From Helianthus annuus (Eukaryota > Streptophyta > Magnoliopsida > Asterales > Asteraceae): DNA of 64,000 nucleotides. Positions 1 to 10,496 of this stretch are shown here, piece after piece (the first letter of the stretch is position 1; every line of letters starts with the position of its first letter). The stretch lies in assembly GCF_002127325.2 (NCBI RefSeq), contig NC_035438.2:143057801-143121800 (forward strand), in the 5' to 3' direction. The notes below the pieces were generated by a model, which did not search any database, was not told the origin of the DNA, and was given only the letters and a program-made list of their open reading frames with translations. Made by a program: the position numbers and the translations under genes.

Positions 1-1070
1 TTGTTTAGCCGGATAACCCTTAAAGTGTGTAATTGAGTAACTACGTTAGAATTGACCATGAACTCTGTCATATGATGCATGATTGGATGAACGTGAAATC
101 ACTGTTATGTGTTACATGTCGATGATTTGATAACACACCTTGTGACATATATTACATGCGAATCCATGCGAGCATAACTGATTGTGTATACACGCATAAC
201 TATAGGACTTGACTGATTTCTTGTGAGCACATAGTTTAGCATACCGAGCAAACCAAGGTGAGTTCACACCCTTACCAAGGCATGGGATTTCCCAGGGTTT
301 GGGAATGGGATTGAAGGAATGAGATTTGAATAGATACTTGTACTCTGTTACTAGACTATCTACCATCGTCCTCTGATGTGCAGGATACATACGTAAAACC
401 TACGTATACTTGTACTCATCACTGTCCTCAGGTTGCGAAGGACACTCACGTAAAACCTACGTGAACTTATACTCATTACTGCCTCGGTTATGTCAGGCAC
501 TTACGTAAAACCTACGTAAACCCCCGCGTACCCCTGTCCTCGGTTGTGAAGGACACTTACGTAAAACCTACGTAAACTTGTACGTACTACTGTTCTCGGT
601 AAGAAGAACACTTATGGTTATAAATAGTCTAGTGTATATACAACTATGGGAAGCCCCCACCAATAGAACATACTATCGGCCCAGTAGAACCACATGTTAC
701 GAAACAGACTTACTATTACGAACTTACTTACTGTGAACTCGCTCAACTAGTTGTTGACTCTCTGTTACATGCCTTGCAGGTCGTTAGGTATATATGGAGC
801 TTGCACAGGGAGGCGTGGTCGTTGTGGACAAGGATCGTGAATGCTTTGATTAAACCTTATGACGTTACATACTTTATTTATGTTGGGCTTTTACTCATAT
901 GCTTCCGCTAAACTTTGTTATTACACTTATGTTTTGAACACCTTTCATATGGATTTGGTTAGATGACAATTACTTTTACTATTTACGTTGTTCTATATGA
1001 TTGGTGGCTTGATCCTGGTCAGCCACCCCCAAGCGGTGGTACTCCGTGTGTGGATTTTGGGGGTGTGACA
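1..1070 (+). mobile_element. Element E: 3' part of a gypsy LTR inserted in B's 5' LTR
   Basis: The segment ends in GGGTGTGACA, the same 3' LTR terminus as elements A and B. It shows the same landmarks in the same order: the TGAGTTCACAC block near 258, tandem TACGTAAAACCTACGT palindromes at about 390-610, the GAACTCGCTCAACTAG block near 736, and the final ATTGGTGGCTTGATCCTGGTCAG block near 1000. At 1071 the sequence continues with TATGGAGTCC, which in B's other LTR (63108) follows AAACCTTA without interruption, so E sits inside B's 5' LTR. The predicted target duplication is TATGG (1071-1075), but its partner lies left of the window. Whether E is a solo LTR or the end of a full element cannot be seen. 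Confidence 0.85.
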
Positions 1071-1075
1071 TATGG

Positions 1076-1445
1076 AGTCCGAGTTTTGCTATGCTAGGTC
1101 CGAATTTTGTGAAGATTGAAATGGTCCGAATTTTGTGAAGATTGTAAAGGTCCGAATTTTTGTGAGGATTGTAAGGGTCCGAGTTTTATCAAGGGGCATG
1201 GTCCGAATTTTTGTAATGGATGTTGGTCCGAATTTTTGTTAAGGATGTGAGGGTCCGAGTTTTGATTGAATGATATATACTGTCCGAGTTTTATAAGGGG
1301 GTGTTTGGTCTGAGTTTTGACTGAATGATATAGTCCGAATTTGGTAAATGAAATGTGGTCCGAATTTTATAAGTAGTGCATGATCCGAAATTCTGTTAAT
1401 GCTTGAATGATCCGAGTTTTGTTAATGCTTGAAAGGTCTGAGTTT
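1076..1445 (+). repeat. TCCGAATTTT / TCCGAGTTTT word array in B's LTR
   Basis: The words TCCGAATTT and TCCGAGTTT recur about 15 times at irregular 20-35 bp spacing, separated by GTGAAGATTG-like or GGATGTGAGG-like spacers. The same array is at 63113-63482 in the 3' LTR. It is a degenerate tandem array, not coding. Confidence 0.8.
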
Positions 1446-1490
1446 ACTTATAATGCCAAGTTCAAAACCCTGTATGAGGAACACCATGCT

Positions 1491-1550
1491 ACTGTATGTT
1501 ACTGTATATTACTGTATGTTACTGTATGTTACTGGATGATACTGTATGTA
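1491..1550 (+). repeat. Six 10-bp ACTGTATGTT units
   Basis: Six consecutive 10-bp units of ACTGTATGTT type, one carrying ACTGGATGAT. The same array is at 63528-63587 in the 3' LTR. Confidence 0.9.
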
Positions 1551-1849
1551 TGAACAATCTATGTCATGTCATTCTGTACACAATTATCACACGGAACACA
1601 GTTGTTTGGACATCAAGGAATTGTAAACCCTAATTGAACGTAAACACTTACATCGAGTTTATGTGCAATGTACCTTAGGTCGTGTGTAACGGACCTAACT
1701 ATTAATTACCACTAGAAGCAATAACATACCGAGCAAACCAAGGTGAGTTCACACACTCTTACCAAGGCATGGGATTCCCGGTGGGTAGGGAATGGGATTG
1801 AAGGAAAAGGATTGATGAATTATTTGGATTACACTGTTACTAGACTATC

Positions 1850-2110
1850 TACCATCGTCCTCGGTTGCGAAGGACCCTTACGTAAAACCTACGTAATACT
1901 TGTGCTTACTACTGTCCTCAGGGTTCGAGGGACACTTACGTAAAACCTACGTAAACTCATACATACTACTGTCCTAGGGTTATGAAGGACACTTACGTAA
2001 AACCTACGTAAACCCCCGCGTACCACTGTCCTCAGGATAAGAAGGACACTTACGTAAAACCTACGTAAACCTCGTACGTACTACTGTTCTCGGATTAAGA
2101 AGAACACCTA
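1850..2110 (+). repeat. Tandem hairpin and ACGT-palindrome repeats in the B LTR
   Basis: Four to five units of about 55 bp, each with GTCCTC..GAAGGAC (a short stem) followed by TACGTAAAACCTACGTA, whose arms TACGTA pair with each other. Equivalent arrays lie in E (about 390-610), in both LTRs of A (about 30000-30200 and 37364-37566) and in B's 3' LTR (from about 63890). ACGT is the core recognised by plant bZIP factors; a role as an enhancer or RNA structure is inference. Confidence 0.75.
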
Positions 2111-2562
2111 TGGTTACCTCTAGTCTAGTACATACACACATGGGAAGCCCCCACTAAATGAACATACAATTGACTTAGTTAATACCGCATGGTGATGCAA
2201 CGAACTTACTATTGCAAACATACTTACTGTGAACTCGCTCAACTAGTTGTTGACTTTCTGTTACATGCCTTGCAGGACCATAGGTACTCATGGAGCTTGC
2301 ACGGGAGGCGCGGTCGTTGTAGGCACGGATTGTGGATGTTATGATAAACACTTTAATGACATTTCAACTTAATACTATGTTGGGTTTTACATTATTGCTT
2401 CTGCTACACGTTTGATTTTGTTTGGTTTTGAAAACACCTTTCATATTAATGAATGACATTTACTATTTATTTACATGTTCAATATGATTGGTGGCTTGAT
2501 CCTGGTCAGTCACGCTCCCAAGCGGTGATACTCCGCGGGTGGATTTTGGGGGTGTGACAGAT

Positions 2563-2574
2563 TGGTATCAGAGC
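2563..2574 (+). other. Primer binding site of B (initiator-Met tRNA)
   Basis: TGGTATCAGAGC follows the LTR end after three bases. This is the usual plant site complementary to the 3' end of initiator methionine tRNA, where minus-strand synthesis starts. Confidence 0.95.
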
Positions 2575-2870
2575 CATTGGTTATAGAGAACTCGGTTTTA
2601 ATAAGGGAAAAACATTTTTATTAAAACCAGACTATAACCAGTACAGTGCTCAAAGATCCACAACGACGCCTCGCTCCACGTGCAAGACTCAACATCCTAG
2701 GTAATATGGTTTATGTTTATTGCCTACATGCTAGAATTACATAGAACTTTGCTCGTGGTATGCTTAGATTACATTGCCTACTATTCGTTATTGCTTGAGA
2801 ACACTTGTGTGCTTACTCTCTTCTGTCATCGCACTATTCGCGAACCTCCCTCACTTATGTTACATTTGCT
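2575..2870 (+). other. Untranslated leader of B
   Basis: About 300 bp between the primer site and gag. It aligns by eye with the A leader (30671-30979), sharing the block CAACGACGC and the block TTCTGTCATCGCACTATTCG. No ORF of note. It probably holds the packaging signal, which is inference. Confidence 0.7.
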
Positions 2871-3421
2871 ATGAAGATCATAGCCAGACGTATTAATTTG
2901 ACTGAAGCCCAGTTGACGGCTCTCATCAACGAACAAGTTGCTGCGGCACTTGCAGCTGCACAAGCAGGTAGTATACCCTGCAGTTGTGACTCACACTAGG
3001 ATCTTTAGATCCTACATTCCTAAACCAACTCTTGTGTTTAACCTTGTCCTATTCTTACACACTAGGTCAACACGTTCAGCAACCTGTTTGCACTTTCAAG
3101 AACTTCATGGATTGTCGTCCTAGCACGTTTAGTGGCACTGAAGGAGCAGTTGGACTCCTCCATTGGTTCAAAAAGCTCGAGTTGGTATTTGAAATGTGTG
3201 AATGCCCTGAGGCTCGCAGGGTGAAGTACGCCACTGGTACTCTAGAAGGAATTGCGCTCACTTGGTGGAACGCGCAAGTTCAGATATTAGGGTTGGCAGC
3301 TGCTAACGCCACCCCTTGGAATGATTTTAAGGAACTCATTAAACGGGAATACTGCACACGTGATGACATCCACAAGTTGGAAGTGGAGCTCTACCATCTG
3401 AAAATGACAGGGTCGGAAATT
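2871..3421 (+). pseudogene. gag: B gag, 5' part with an intron, cut by D
   Basis: Capsid protein start of the chromovirus. Exon 1 runs 2871-2967 (begins MKIIARRINLTEAQ, ends AAAQAG). A 98-bp intron (2968-3065) starts GTAGTATACC and ends CACTAG. Exon 2 starts at 3066 and carries the gag domain ([23 protein letters not shown]). The intron is inferred because exon 2 continues the frame after a split Gly codon, the intronic sequence has stops, and element A has the same arrangement. At 3421 the reading frame runs into the LTR of D; it continues at 58142. The ATG at 2871 was chosen because it begins the conserved N-terminus, although the frame is open further upstream. Confidence 0.8.
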
Positions 3422-3859
3422 TGTTGGTGCAGTATGTCTAAAGCCTATGTCTTAAGTCTAGGGTCTTAATATGTCAAGTTTGTATAGTCTAGGGGTCAAA
3501 ATTGTAAAGTTTTGAGTTGTTTATTTCCTGTCCGTTTGAAACGTGTCCGTTTGAGTTTCAAACGGAAGGGTATGTTGCTTGGCCGTTTGAAAGTGTGCTT
3601 GTTATTTCAAACGGTCAGGATAGCCTATAAATAGGCTTGTGTGCTTTTCATTTCAGACGGTCAGACTTTGAAGTGTACTGTTACTCTGCCGGATTTTCAA
3701 GTCAAAGTGAATAAAAAGCAAGTAGTTAAAGTATCTGCAACGTATCGTCATCTATTTTCTACTCTTTCTTACTGATTCTGCTCTGATTGAGTGTTTCCGC
3801 CACTCAATTAGTGTGTATTACTCAAATTGACTCATTCTAGAAGTCAAACTTATCCTACA
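3422..3859 (+). mobile_element. D 5' LTR
   Basis: 438 bp, TG..CA ended. Contains six or so CGTTTGAA/TTCAAACG words at 3533-3660 and a TATA box. Differs from the 3' LTR at about seven positions by eye (for example the bases after TGTTGGT, and AACTTATCC against AACTGATCC). Confidence 0.95.
3622..3637 (+). promoter_or_regulatory. D LTR promoter: TATA box inside a palindrome
   Basis: AGCCTATAAATAGGCT: TATAAATA (3626-3633) whose flanks form 7-bp inverted arms around AA. It is surrounded by TTTCAAACGG upstream (3605-3614) and a TTTCAGACGG variant downstream. As the only good TATA box in the LTR it should start the genomic RNA about 30 bp downstream. The copy in the 3' LTR lies at 57899-57914. Confidence 0.8.
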
Positions 3860-3861
3860 AT

Positions 3862-3873
3862 TGGTATCAGAGC
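3862..3873 (+). other. Primer binding site of D
   Basis: TGGTATCAGAGC two bases after the LTR end, complementary to initiator-Met tRNA. The following bases (CAGTTGTGAG) are shared by many copia elements. Confidence 0.95.
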
Positions 3874-4055
3874 CAGTTGTGAGCGATTACACTTGAATCA
3901 GTTGGTTTTTCAGCTTAGAAAAGGATTACAGAACATTTGGCCGGTTATATTGGACTAAATTTTTGACCGAGTGTGTAAAACTATCTACTAATCAATCCTT
4001 GTGAATATCAGATCTTAATTCAACCTAAAAGTTACAAAAATTGACTAAAAACTAC

Positions 4056-4440
4056 CTTCCGTTTGAACGAAGAAATGGTGTCCGTTTGAAAAGTTATCCC
4101 ATCGTTTGAAAATATCAGGTTCCATCGTTTGAAAGGTAGTTCCATCGTTTGAAAGGTAGTTCCATCGTTTGAAAGGAAGTTCCATCGTTTGAAAGATAGT
4201 TCCATCGTTTGAAGAGTTGGTCCCATCGTTTGAAGTGGATTCTATCGTTTGAAATCCACCGTTTGAACCTGATCCCACCGTTTGAACCTGATCTCACCGT
4301 TTGAACTTGATCCCATCGTTTGAAAAGTGACTATCCGTTTGAAACTAGTGGGTAAACTACAATCTGTCGTTTGAGACTGTTTCACCGTTTGAATCAGCAG
4401 TCCGTTTGAATCAGCAGTCCGTTTGAAAATATACAATTTA
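4056..4440 (+). repeat. CGTTTGAA array in the D leader
   Basis: About 19 copies of CGTTTGAA (mostly CCGTTTGAA or ATCGTTTGAA) in under 400 bp, all in the same orientation. The core 4120-4210 is a nearly perfect 20-bp tandem repeat, TCCATCGTTTGAAAGGTAGT. The word also fills the D LTR, the internal promoter and the intron of the extra gene. The array lies between the primer site and the gag start and has no sense-strand ORF. The antisense ORFs over it are repeats of a translated 20-bp unit and are not genes. Confidence 0.9.
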
Positions 4441-4464
4441 TTTGAAAAAGTGTTTTTGTTTGAA

Positions 4465-7400
4465 ATGGATAATCAGGACTTTTACAACATGTTTTCGGGT
4501 GTTGGTGCTACTCAAAGTCCGGCGAGTATCATGCAAAACGTCAACTTAGAAAACGAACTGGGAACCATGCAGAAGCCGCCAAAGTTGATGAGTTTAGATG
4601 AGTATTCGGGATGGTCCGGGAGATTCAAAAATTGGGTGCAGGCCAACCATCTAGAGTGCTGGATAAAAATCGAACGGAAGTATGTTCCTCCGGTAGACGG
4701 GTTGAATATGTTGAAAACCATCGCAAGTCTTACAGAGGCAGAGCAGATTGAATTCAAAGCAGAAAAGAAGATGGTTAGCATTCTGCAGCAAGCGATAAAA
4801 GAGGATATTCTAGTTCTGCTACAGCACAATGAGAGTGCACAGTCGATATGGCAAGCTTTAGAACAGAAATTCAAAGGCAGTGCGTCGATGATCAAGAGTA
4901 AGAAGGCACTAATAAAGAAAGAATTTGATATATTCACGGGAATTAAAGGTGAATCGACAAAGCAGCTTATTGAAAGGTATTGTCATCTGGTGGTAGAGAT
5001 GAGAAGGTTGAAAATTGAAAAGACGAATGAGGAGTGGATAGACAAGTTATGTGATGCGCTTCCCTATGAGGAATGGGGAACGTATTTGATGATGTTGAAA
5101 AACAGTTCAGATTTTGTGAATTACAGTTTGAGCGTGTTTATAGAGAAGATCGAGGCTCATGAATTGGAATTGGTAAAGATCAAAAAGATGAACTCAGCGA
5201 ATATGCCTCAGGATGTGTCTTTGTATTACAAGAGTAGTCCGGCAGCATCAAATGTTCAGAGTCCAAAGATTCAAACCGGTTTTAGTGCAGACAACACTTC
5301 ACCTGCTGCTCCTAATGCCTATCAGTCAAATCAGTCGACTCCATTTGCAAACTACGAGCCGAATGCCAAAGTCTCAGAGCCGAATTCTCCTCAAAGTTCT
5401 ACAGGGTCAAATCAACAGACGTTTGTGTCCGGTGTGTAGTGTAACATTGCGGTTAACATCAAGAACGGGAATGAAATCACCGAGAATGCAGCCAAGCAGC
5501 ACATCGCGTTACTGGCATCAGTTCTAGAAGCTTATGAAGGTTTGGTCGCTGGTAGGATCGGTAATCCCGATATGACTAAAGAGGATTACGATCAGATCGA
5601 TCCGGAAGAACTGGAACTGATAGATATAAAGTGGTGTATGGCGAGTCTGGTACGAAGAGCTCAACGCTTTATGGAGATCACTGGTAGAAGCAGTTTGTCA
5701 GGCCCTGATCAGAAATTAGGGTTCGATAAGTCAAAGGTTACTTGTTTTAAGTGCAAAGAACGTGGTCATTTCAAGCGTGAATGTCCCAATCGTGAAGTGC
5801 AGAATCATCAGAACCCATTTACAAACGATTATTACAGACAAGCTATATATCATCGACCAAATCAACAATCTGCTGTTCAGAGGCCTCAGATTGAGAACAA
5901 ACCAGAGAAGGCACTTATCGTAAATCAAGATGATGAAAAGGTTGCGTCTGGGTTTAGTTGGGACAAGTATATTCCAGGAAAGGATGGTCAAGCAATGATG
6001 GCTGAGGTAGTTGAGATTACCGAGACAGTTGCAGAATCGAAGAATGAGGTGGTTACTGAGAATGTCAGTGAAGTAGTTTCTGAGAGTGTAGTTGAGTCTG
6101 ATTCTGAGGTGATTCAGGAAGTAGTTACTAAAATGGTTGATTCTGTTACTGAAATTGTGATCGAAGAGGTTATGGAAGTTGCTGATCAGGTGGTTCCGGA
6201 GGTTGTTGAAAAGGTTTCTACAGATAGCTCTGCAAAAGCTGGAGAATCAGTGACTGAATTTCTCAACTTTCAATCACGACAGGAGGAATTTGTTTATACA
6301 ATGAAATCTATTTTGCCTCCTAACGTTTTTGATTCTTTTGCAGATTATTTTGTAGAACCAAGAACTGGAATGTGTCCGAGATTTGTAGCAGAGAAAGAAG
6401 CAGTTGAGGAAGTGATCGATGTTTCAAAGGAAATGACTGAAGAAGCTCTAAAGGAGATTGCAGATAAAGCGCTGATGAGCAAGTTAAAAGAGGTAGATTC
6501 AGACGTCCAGGAGTCAGTTGATAAAGTGTCAGGTCTAGGAAAGGAAACTGGAGTCATAGAGGTCAACGTGGTCAAGTCGTCTGAGTCGGAGTCAGATCTT
6601 GTTGGTAAAATTGTTTGTGAGGATGAGACTATAGTTGAAAAAGTTTCAATCCCCGGTACACCGTGTCTAAGTTGTTCACAACCATGCACGGGGTGTCTTG
6701 AAAAAGACACCAAGTATCAGGAATTAAAACAACATGCAGATTTGGTGAAGTTTGACTTAGAGCAAGTAAAAGAGGCATACGATTCATTGTCTAGGTCAAT
6801 AAAAATGATCCAAAAAGAAAGTCTTGAAAACGATAAAGAAACCAAGCTGGCACAATCAACTTTATTTGATAAACAAAGAGAAGTCAACTTTCATTTAGAT
6901 ACGATCGCATCTTTGAGAAAAGAGCTTGAGTTGACTAAAATTGAAAATGATAGGATTGATCAGAAGTTGATGAGTTATGTGGCATCATCGTATGTGTTAG
7001 AACAAATAGTGCCACAACAGCCACATGCTTCACCTGTCTACAACAGTGTTCCACCCCCAATGTGGAATCATTATACACAAAAAAATCCAGATGGGGTGGA
7101 AGCTGCATTAAACATCAAACTAAAAACACTTGAGAATGATTTACCTGATAACATTGATATCACTTTCACTGCGTCTGACACTGACAACGAATCCCAGGTA
7201 ATCAAAAATGTTATTGATCAGGTGTTGGACGATGATAGTGAGAAATCTGAGAAGGCAAAATCAGTGGAGTCCGGTAGTGATTCTGAGGAGGACGGAAACT
7301 TTTTAGATCGTTATTTGACAAAAACGGATAAAAGTGCGGATGATGATTCAATTATGGTGGCTTACACTATGGTTGGATCTGACAAACTTTACTCCAACAC

Positions 7401-8412
7401 CGAGTTTCCGCTTTAGAATGTTAAATTTGAGAATGTTCAGAAAGTGTTTAAGCTGATTGAGCTGAGCGTAAATGAGTTAAAGAAAAATGATTTCTTTTCA
7501 AAACTGAATAAGTCAGTTGGTTCGTCACGTCCTACTAGTCCAGAAAAGGTAGAGGGGGTGGGTAAAAACCAAAACAAGAAAAATCAGTTAAAGAATAAAG
7601 GTCTTGGTTTTGAGAAGAAAATGACTAAGAAGGTGGTCAAGCCAAAAGACAGGATGAATGATGTGTTTGTCGCTGGTCCTAGCACTGAAATTGAAAAAGA
7701 TTATATCTTTAGTCAAAAGGCCGTGGACGACTTCAATGCAGCGCAAAAGCTAAAAGTGGAAACTGTCACAACCACTTTTGTAGAATATGATAAGCGTGTG
7801 TGTTATCGCTGCAATGAAGTTGGCCATATGGCGAAGCAGTGTAAGAAAGTGATTGAAAAACCGGTTGTGGTAAAAGCTGTTAATAAACAAAAGGTTGAAA
7901 AACCTAAGGTTGAAAACAAAAATGTTTCAAAACAAATCATTCAAAAACCTCGACCAAAATCACCGGTCGTTGCAAGAGATAAACAAGTGTTGGTTTCGTC
8001 GATCCGAATTCTTAAACGGGGTGAAAAATTGAAGTCGGAGGATAAGCCAAAATCGATTTTTGAGATTGGCGAGTCTTGTAAATCTCCCAAGACTTCGAAA
8101 TTTTACCCTAAAGCAAAAACTTTTGAAAATCAGTCATGGGTCGCGAAATCTAAACCATCTCGTGAGATAAAAAAGATGGAAAGTTTGTTGAAAAATGAGT
8201 CACATTTTGTCACAGATGATGTTGTGGTGTTTGAGTCTGAAATTGATCAGTTTTTGTCGGAATTTCCCAAACTGCATAACAAAGTGAAACAAGATAAAAA
8301 GGAAATTGAGTCAAATGTCACATTTAACTTTACAAAAACAAGTGAGAAATGCAATGTAGTTTTTGGTACAGTGTCAGAAGCTAAAAGGTCATGGGCATCA
8401 TTGTTTAACTGA
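4465..8412 (+). pseudogene. gag: D gag, very long, with two zinc knuckles; broken by in-frame stops
   Basis: One reading frame of about 1315 codons from the ATG at 4465 (MDNQDFYNMF) to the TGA at 8410, interrupted by TAG at 5437 and TAG at 7414. The first 240 residues are a copia-type gag (UBN2-like) domain with the motif IWQALEQKFKG. A CCHC zinc knuckle, CFKCKERGHFKREC, is at 5743-5784. A Val/Glu-rich repetitive stretch (about 6000-6240) and a predicted coiled coil (about 6700-6990) follow. A second knuckle, CYRCNEVGHMAKQC, is at 7801-7842, then a Lys-rich tail. Gag would form the virus-like particle and bind the RNA. An ATG at 4423 is also in frame, but it lies in the repeat array and the residues from it are low-complexity, so 4465 is preferred. 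No frameshift is seen inside gag. Confidence 0.8.
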
Positions 8413-9034
8413 TGTGTTTGTGTGCTGTTTGCAGGAGCTGCCCAAGTCTGTGCTATCCAGGTGGATAATGGACAGCGGAGCGTCGAGGCATATGACGGGA
8501 TCCTTAGCTCTATTATATGATGTCAAATCAATTAATGGAAGCTACGTTGGATTTGCTGGTAACCAAGGTGGAAGGATTGTTGGTCAGGGAAAGCTCACAA
8601 ACGGCATCATATCTTTTGACAAAGTGAATTATATTGTTGAATTGACGAACAATTTGTTAAGTATTTCACAAATTTGCGACAAAGATTTTAGCGTACATTT
8701 TACAAAAACAGAATGTTTGGTTTTAAAACTAGGGTTTAAAGTCCCTGATGAGTTAGTGCTGTTGCGTGCTCCTAGGGTTAATGATCTTTACATTTTAGAT
8801 ATGAGCACTGCAACACCAACAACTCCTCAAAAACAATGTTTTGTAACAAAATCTAAAGCAACTGAAAAAGAGTCAATTATGTGGCACAGAAAAATGGGTC
8901 ATATACACGTTCGTAAAATGAATTTTCTTGTGCACAACGATTTGGTAGAAGGTGTGAATGTTAAGAATTTTCATTTACCTGATGATTGTGTTGCTTGTAA
9001 GAAAGGTAAACAGGTACGAAGTCTCATCCGCTAA
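8413..9034 (+). pseudogene. pol: D pol unit 1: aspartic protease and integrase zinc domain
   Basis: In a different frame from gag (+1), beginning about 8420. The protease active site DSGASRHMTG begins at 8471. The integrase HHCC zinc-binding domain, with WHRKMGHIH and CVACKKGK, spans about 8880-9010. The frame closes at TAA 9032 just after KKGKQVR. Comparing frames, one A appears to be missing near 9020, where the next frame opens. The same lesion is in unit 3 (46228), so it predates the duplication. Protease would mature Gag-Pol; the zinc domain holds cDNA ends. Confidence 0.85.
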
Positions 9035-9036
9035 AG

Positions 9037-9681
9037 ATGCTTAACACTATCCGGTTACCTCTTGAGAGATTGCATATGGATCTCTTCGGGCCGGTCAACG
9101 TCAAAAGCATCAGTGGAGATTCTTACTGTTTGGTGGTTACAGATGATTATACAAGGTTTTCGTGGATTGTTTGTTTGGAGAAGAAGGACGAAACATTTGA
9201 TGCTTTGATGGTTTTATTCAAAAAGATGGAAACGGTGTACAAGCTGCCAATCAGAAGAATTCGGAGTGATAACGGAACTGAGTTCAAGAATAACAAAATG
9301 TACGAGTTCTGCAACGAGAAAGGGATACTACATGAATTCAGTGCGCCGTACACACCACAACAGAATGGTGTGGCTGAACGAAAGAATAGAACCCTGATCG
9401 AGACCGCACGTACTATGTTGGCAGATACCAAGCTTTCGATTTTCTTCTGGAGTGAAGCAGTGTCAGCAACTTGCTATACACTGAATAGAGTTCTGACAGT
9501 GAAGAAATATAAAAAGACTTGTTTCGAGCTGCTACATCGCTATAAGCCAAATCTTGAGTTCTTGGAACCTTTTGGCTCTCCGTGTACTTTCATAGATGCT
9601 GATGGTAAATTCGGAGCAAAAGCGAATGAAGGATTTTTCGTAGGTTACGCCAGCCCATTAAAACGTGTCTGGGGAAAGTGA
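9037..9681 (+). pseudogene. pol: D pol unit 1: integrase core
   Basis: Catalytic DDE integrase: first Asp in LHMDLFGPV (codon 9079), second in RSDNGTEF, Glu in NGVAERKNR. All three acidic residues are visible. The frame ends at TGA 9679 within a stretch that continues in the next frame from 9675 (KVIQVHH), so another one-base shift separates the core from its C-terminal region. Both shifts recur in the other units. Confidence 0.85.
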
Positions 9682-10496
9682 TTCAGGTCCATCATGTGGA
9701 TTGTCAGAAGCACACGCCATCGCAACAACTTCCCGGACAAAGATTCCTATTTGACTATGACAAACTCTGGGAATCGTTTCATCTGCCGTCCGAGCCGAGT
9801 GACGAGGAACTTGCTCTCATGTACTTGTATCAGCAAAGTCAGTTGCAAGAGCCGGAATCTAGACCATTAGATGTTCCTACGCCCACCGTGGGTACTCACG
9901 ATGATGAAGCAGGACCGAGTGGAACCGTTCATATACCGCCAGAGGAACCAGAGGAACCAGCTCCGTCATTTGACGTTTCTGACGACTCAGAGGAGGAACC
10001 CACTCCTACCTTTGACGAGGAACCAAATGAGACATCAGAGGAGGCTGTTGATCAAATCGTTGATCTTGACATATCAAATCTGGAATCGGAAGTTGTCGTG
10101 CCTGATACTGTGATGCCACGGACACTGTCTTACCATCCTTCAGAACAAATTATCGGTAATTTACAGAGTGGTGTCAAAACAAGACATCAGATAGACCAAG
10201 CTTTTACATGTTTTTATTCAGATATTGCTGATATGCAGAAAGAAGTCTCATTCAAATGTTTTATTTCGCAGATAGAGCCCAGGACTAACAAAGAAGCGTT
10301 GACCGAGGACAGCTGGGTTAATGCAATGCAGGAAGAGCTGCAACAATTTGAGAAACTGGGTGTCTGGAGACTGGTCGATCTGCCGAAGAATCAGAAGTTG
10401 ATAAAGACAAAATGGGTGTTTAAATGTAAACGTGATGATAGAGGAGTCGTGGTGAGGAACAAAGCACGTCTAGTGGTTCAAGGCTTCAGCCAATAG
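9675..10496 (+). pseudogene. pol: D pol unit 1: integrase C-terminus, linker and RT start
   Basis: Begins KVIQVHHVDC, passes through an acidic linker rich in Glu, Pro and Ser (about 9840-10100), and enters the RT fingers with WVNAMQEELQQFEK, TKWVFKCKRD and NKARLVVQGFSQ. The TAG at 10494 stands where relatives have a second Gln before EGIDYEE. The same TAG is in units 2 and 3. Confidence 0.85.

Larger units (their letters stand above)
1071..2559 (+). mobile_element. Element B 5' LTR (3' two thirds)
   Basis: It matches the 3' LTR copy starting at 63108 base for base except for about three substitutions in the shared 893 bp. It ends GGTGTGACA at 2559, directly before the primer site. It contains a TCCGAATTTT word array, a 10-bp microsatellite and ACGT palindromes (listed separately). 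The first part of this LTR, about 714 bp in the 3' copy, lies left of the window beyond E. Confidence 0.9.

Noticed and set aside
2563..2574. tRNA-like matches at the primer sites
   Set aside because: Only 12 bases complementary to the tRNA 3' end; no cloverleaf around any of the four sites.
4032..4436. Four overlapping antisense ORFs with repeated residues
   Set aside because: They are translations of the 20-bp CGTTTGAA tandem array, open only because the unit lacks stops.
4056..4440. Possible CRISPR-like array
   Set aside because: Repeat and spacer lengths are irregular and the words are 8-20 bp; the context is a plant retrotransposon leader.
5437..5439. Programmed readthrough at gag TAG
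   Set aside because: Several other unrelated stops and frameshifts occur in D, so decay is simpler; no structured signal was seen after the stop.
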